Assembly: GCA_025965815.1 (NCBI GenBank)
Contig: JAOPWF010000572.1
Coordinates: forward strand, 1-7,131
DNA length: 7,131 nt
From: Mycobacterium sp.
GTDB lineage: Bacteria; Actinomycetota; Actinomycetes; Mycobacteriales; Mycobacteriaceae
Reading direction: 5' to 3'
A model generated the notes under the pieces. It was not told where the DNA came from. It ran no database searches and saw only the letters and a program-made list of their open reading frames with translations. A program made the position numbers and the translations under genes. Positions 6,465 through 7,131 of this stretch are shown here, piece by piece. Each line of letters opens with the position of its first letter. Positions within the stretch are counted from its first letter, which is position 1.

Positions 6465-7069
6465 GGCATCGGGACGCCGGCCTCGTTGGCTCGCCGGATG
6501 TCCTCACGGCATTGCCTGCGGTCCTGGCCGGTCTGCTGCATGCAGACCCGGATCGGCGACTCCTGTGCCGGTGGCAGCGGCTCATCGGTGGGTGATGTTG
6601 CGGTGATTCGTTGCTCACCGGATTCCGGGTGGGCGAGCAGGATATTGGCGGGCTTGACGTCGCGGTGCAGCAGGTCGCGCTGATGGGCGTAGTCGAGCGC
6701 CTGCGCGACGGCGGTCACGATATCGAGGACCTCCTGCGGCGGCATCTCGTCCCGCTGCCGCTCGGCCAGCAGCCGGGCGGCGTCGGTGCCGTCGACGTAG
6801 TCGATCCAGATCCACAGCTGACCCTCGGATTCGCCGCGGTCGTGCACCCCAACGATGTGCGGGTGCCACAAGGTTGCGGCCATGTCGGCTTCCCGGTTGA
6901 ACCGTTCCCGGTATTCGCGGTCCGCCGAAACCTCTGTCGGCAGAAGCTGCAACGCATCGCGGCGGGGCAGCCGGGGATGTTGGGCCAGATAGACCTCGCC
7001 CATCCCCCCGGAACCCAGTCGACGGAGGATGGTGTAGCCAGCGAATATCTTCCCGTCGGCCAACGGCAT
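6461..7069 (-). CDS. Truncated Ser/Thr protein kinase, likely catalytically inactive
   Basis: A 202-residue product. Residues 1-154 are the kinase N-lobe and the start of the C-lobe in mycobacterial PknF-like style: [27 protein letters not shown] with an intact glycine loop, the alpha-C Glu E60 in [34 protein letters not shown], and the catalytic loop [13 protein letters not shown] (D137, K139, N142). The similarity stops after ESGEQRI. No DFG magnesium loop, activation segment, APE motif or rest of the C-lobe follows. A Pro/Thr-rich linker and a tail containing [19 protein letters not shown] with two cysteines (C176, C187) end the protein. The ATP-anchoring lysine expected in DALKLLP is Gln (Q41, codon CAG at 6947-6949). 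Other frames downstream show no DFG, so an in-frame internal deletion fits better than a frameshift. The stop overlaps the LLM start. It is either a decaying kinase or a pseudokinase scaffold. Confidence 0.8.
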   Translation of the reverse strand: MPLADGKIFAGYTILRRLGSGGMGEVYLAQHPRLPRRDALQLLPTEVSADREYRERFNREADMAATLWHPHIVGVHDRGESEGQLWIWIDYVDGTDAARLLAERQRDEMPPQEVLDIVTAVAQALDYAHQRDLLHRDVKPANILLAHPESGEQRITATSPTDEPLPPAQESPIRVCMQQTGQDRRQCREDIRRANEAGVPMP

Positions 7070-7075
7070 GGGCGA

Positions 7076-7081
7076 ATACTA
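7076..7081 (-). promoter_or_regulatory. Predicted -10 element of a leaderless promoter for the truncated kinase operon
   Basis: On the minus strand TAGTAT (a TAnnnT match) is followed by six bases and then the kinase ATG, so transcription would begin at or beside the start codon. Mycobacteria use many leaderless transcripts of this layout, and there is no Shine-Dalgarno before this ATG. No good -35 is visible (GTGTTC about 17 bases upstream is weak). Confidence 0.45.
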
Positions 7082-7131
7082 CAGACCGCCGACCGGCGGA
7101 ACACCGAATCCGCGGTTGGGCGGCCGTCCCA
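7079..7131 (-). CDS. Possible C-terminal tail of an upstream gene (partial, weak)
   Basis: On the minus strand the frame entering from the right edge reads GRPPNRGFGVPPVGGL and stops at TAG (7079-7081), nine bases before the kinase start. A Gly/Pro-rich tail is plausible for a mycobacterial protein, but 16 codons in GC-rich DNA prove little, and the predicted kinase promoter occupies the same bases. The other two frames give no more convincing peptide. Confidence 0.25.
   Translation of the reverse strand, partial: GRPPNRGFGVPPVGGL
7086..7099. repeat. Short inverted repeat upstream of the kinase start
   Basis: CCGCCG and CGGCGG flank two central bases. The repeat sits 5-18 bases upstream of the predicted -10, where a repressor site could lie. 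Six-base GC-only arms arise easily by chance here, so operator function is only a possibility. Confidence 0.25.

Noticed and set aside
6461..6620. A frameshift, rather than a deletion, as the cause of the shortened kinase
   Set aside because: None of the alternative minus-strand frames beyond the end of homology contains DFG, APE or other C-lobe motifs.
5949..6683. 244-codon plus-strand reading frame across the LLM gene and the kinase end
   Set aside because: No domain and a biased composition. The minus-strand LLM gene explains the region fully.

Overview
The window is GC-rich, gene-dense actinobacterial DNA, most likely from a mycobacterium (Mycobacterium/Mycolicibacterium). The evidence is a kinase N-terminus of the mycobacterial PknF-like type, an F420-type luciferase-like oxidoreductase, GTG starts, and genes chained by 4-base stop/start overlaps (ATGA or GTGA). 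No mobile element, tRNA, rRNA or CRISPR array is visible. Only the last 62 bases lack a clear gene.

Forward block (1-5144). Six genes read rightwards and every junction is a 4-base overlap: the tail of a metallo-beta-lactamase-fold hydrolase of the N-acyl-homoserine-lactonase-like type, allantoinase (allB), an Asp/Glu/hydantoin-racemase-family protein, allantoicase (alc), an uncharacterised 231-residue protein, and an isopenicillin-N-synthase-like 2-oxoglutarate/Fe(II) oxygenase. Allantoinase opens allantoin to allantoate, and allantoicase splits allantoate into ureidoglycolate and urea. The core is therefore purine (ureide) catabolism for nitrogen. The racemase-like protein would interconvert allantoin enantiomers if it is a racemase, but the first of the family's two catalytic cysteines is a glycine. 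The lactonase-like hydrolase, the unknown protein and the oxygenase are not part of the textbook pathway. They are the best candidates for an undescribed extension, for example handling methylated or otherwise substituted purine products or ureidoglycolate. No ureidoglycolate lyase or urease is in view, and the operon begins left of the window.

Reverse block (7069-5137, read leftwards). A truncated, probably inactive Ser/Thr kinase, an F420-dependent-type LLM oxidoreductase and a SnoaL/NTF2-like small protein are also chained by ATGA overlaps. The two blocks converge and their last 8 bases overlap at 5137-5144, with no room for an intergenic terminator.

Right edge (7070-7131). A -10-like TAGTAT lies at the right distance for a leaderless transcript starting at the kinase ATG. 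A short inverted repeat lies just upstream. A possible 16-codon tail of another reverse-strand gene occupies the same bases.
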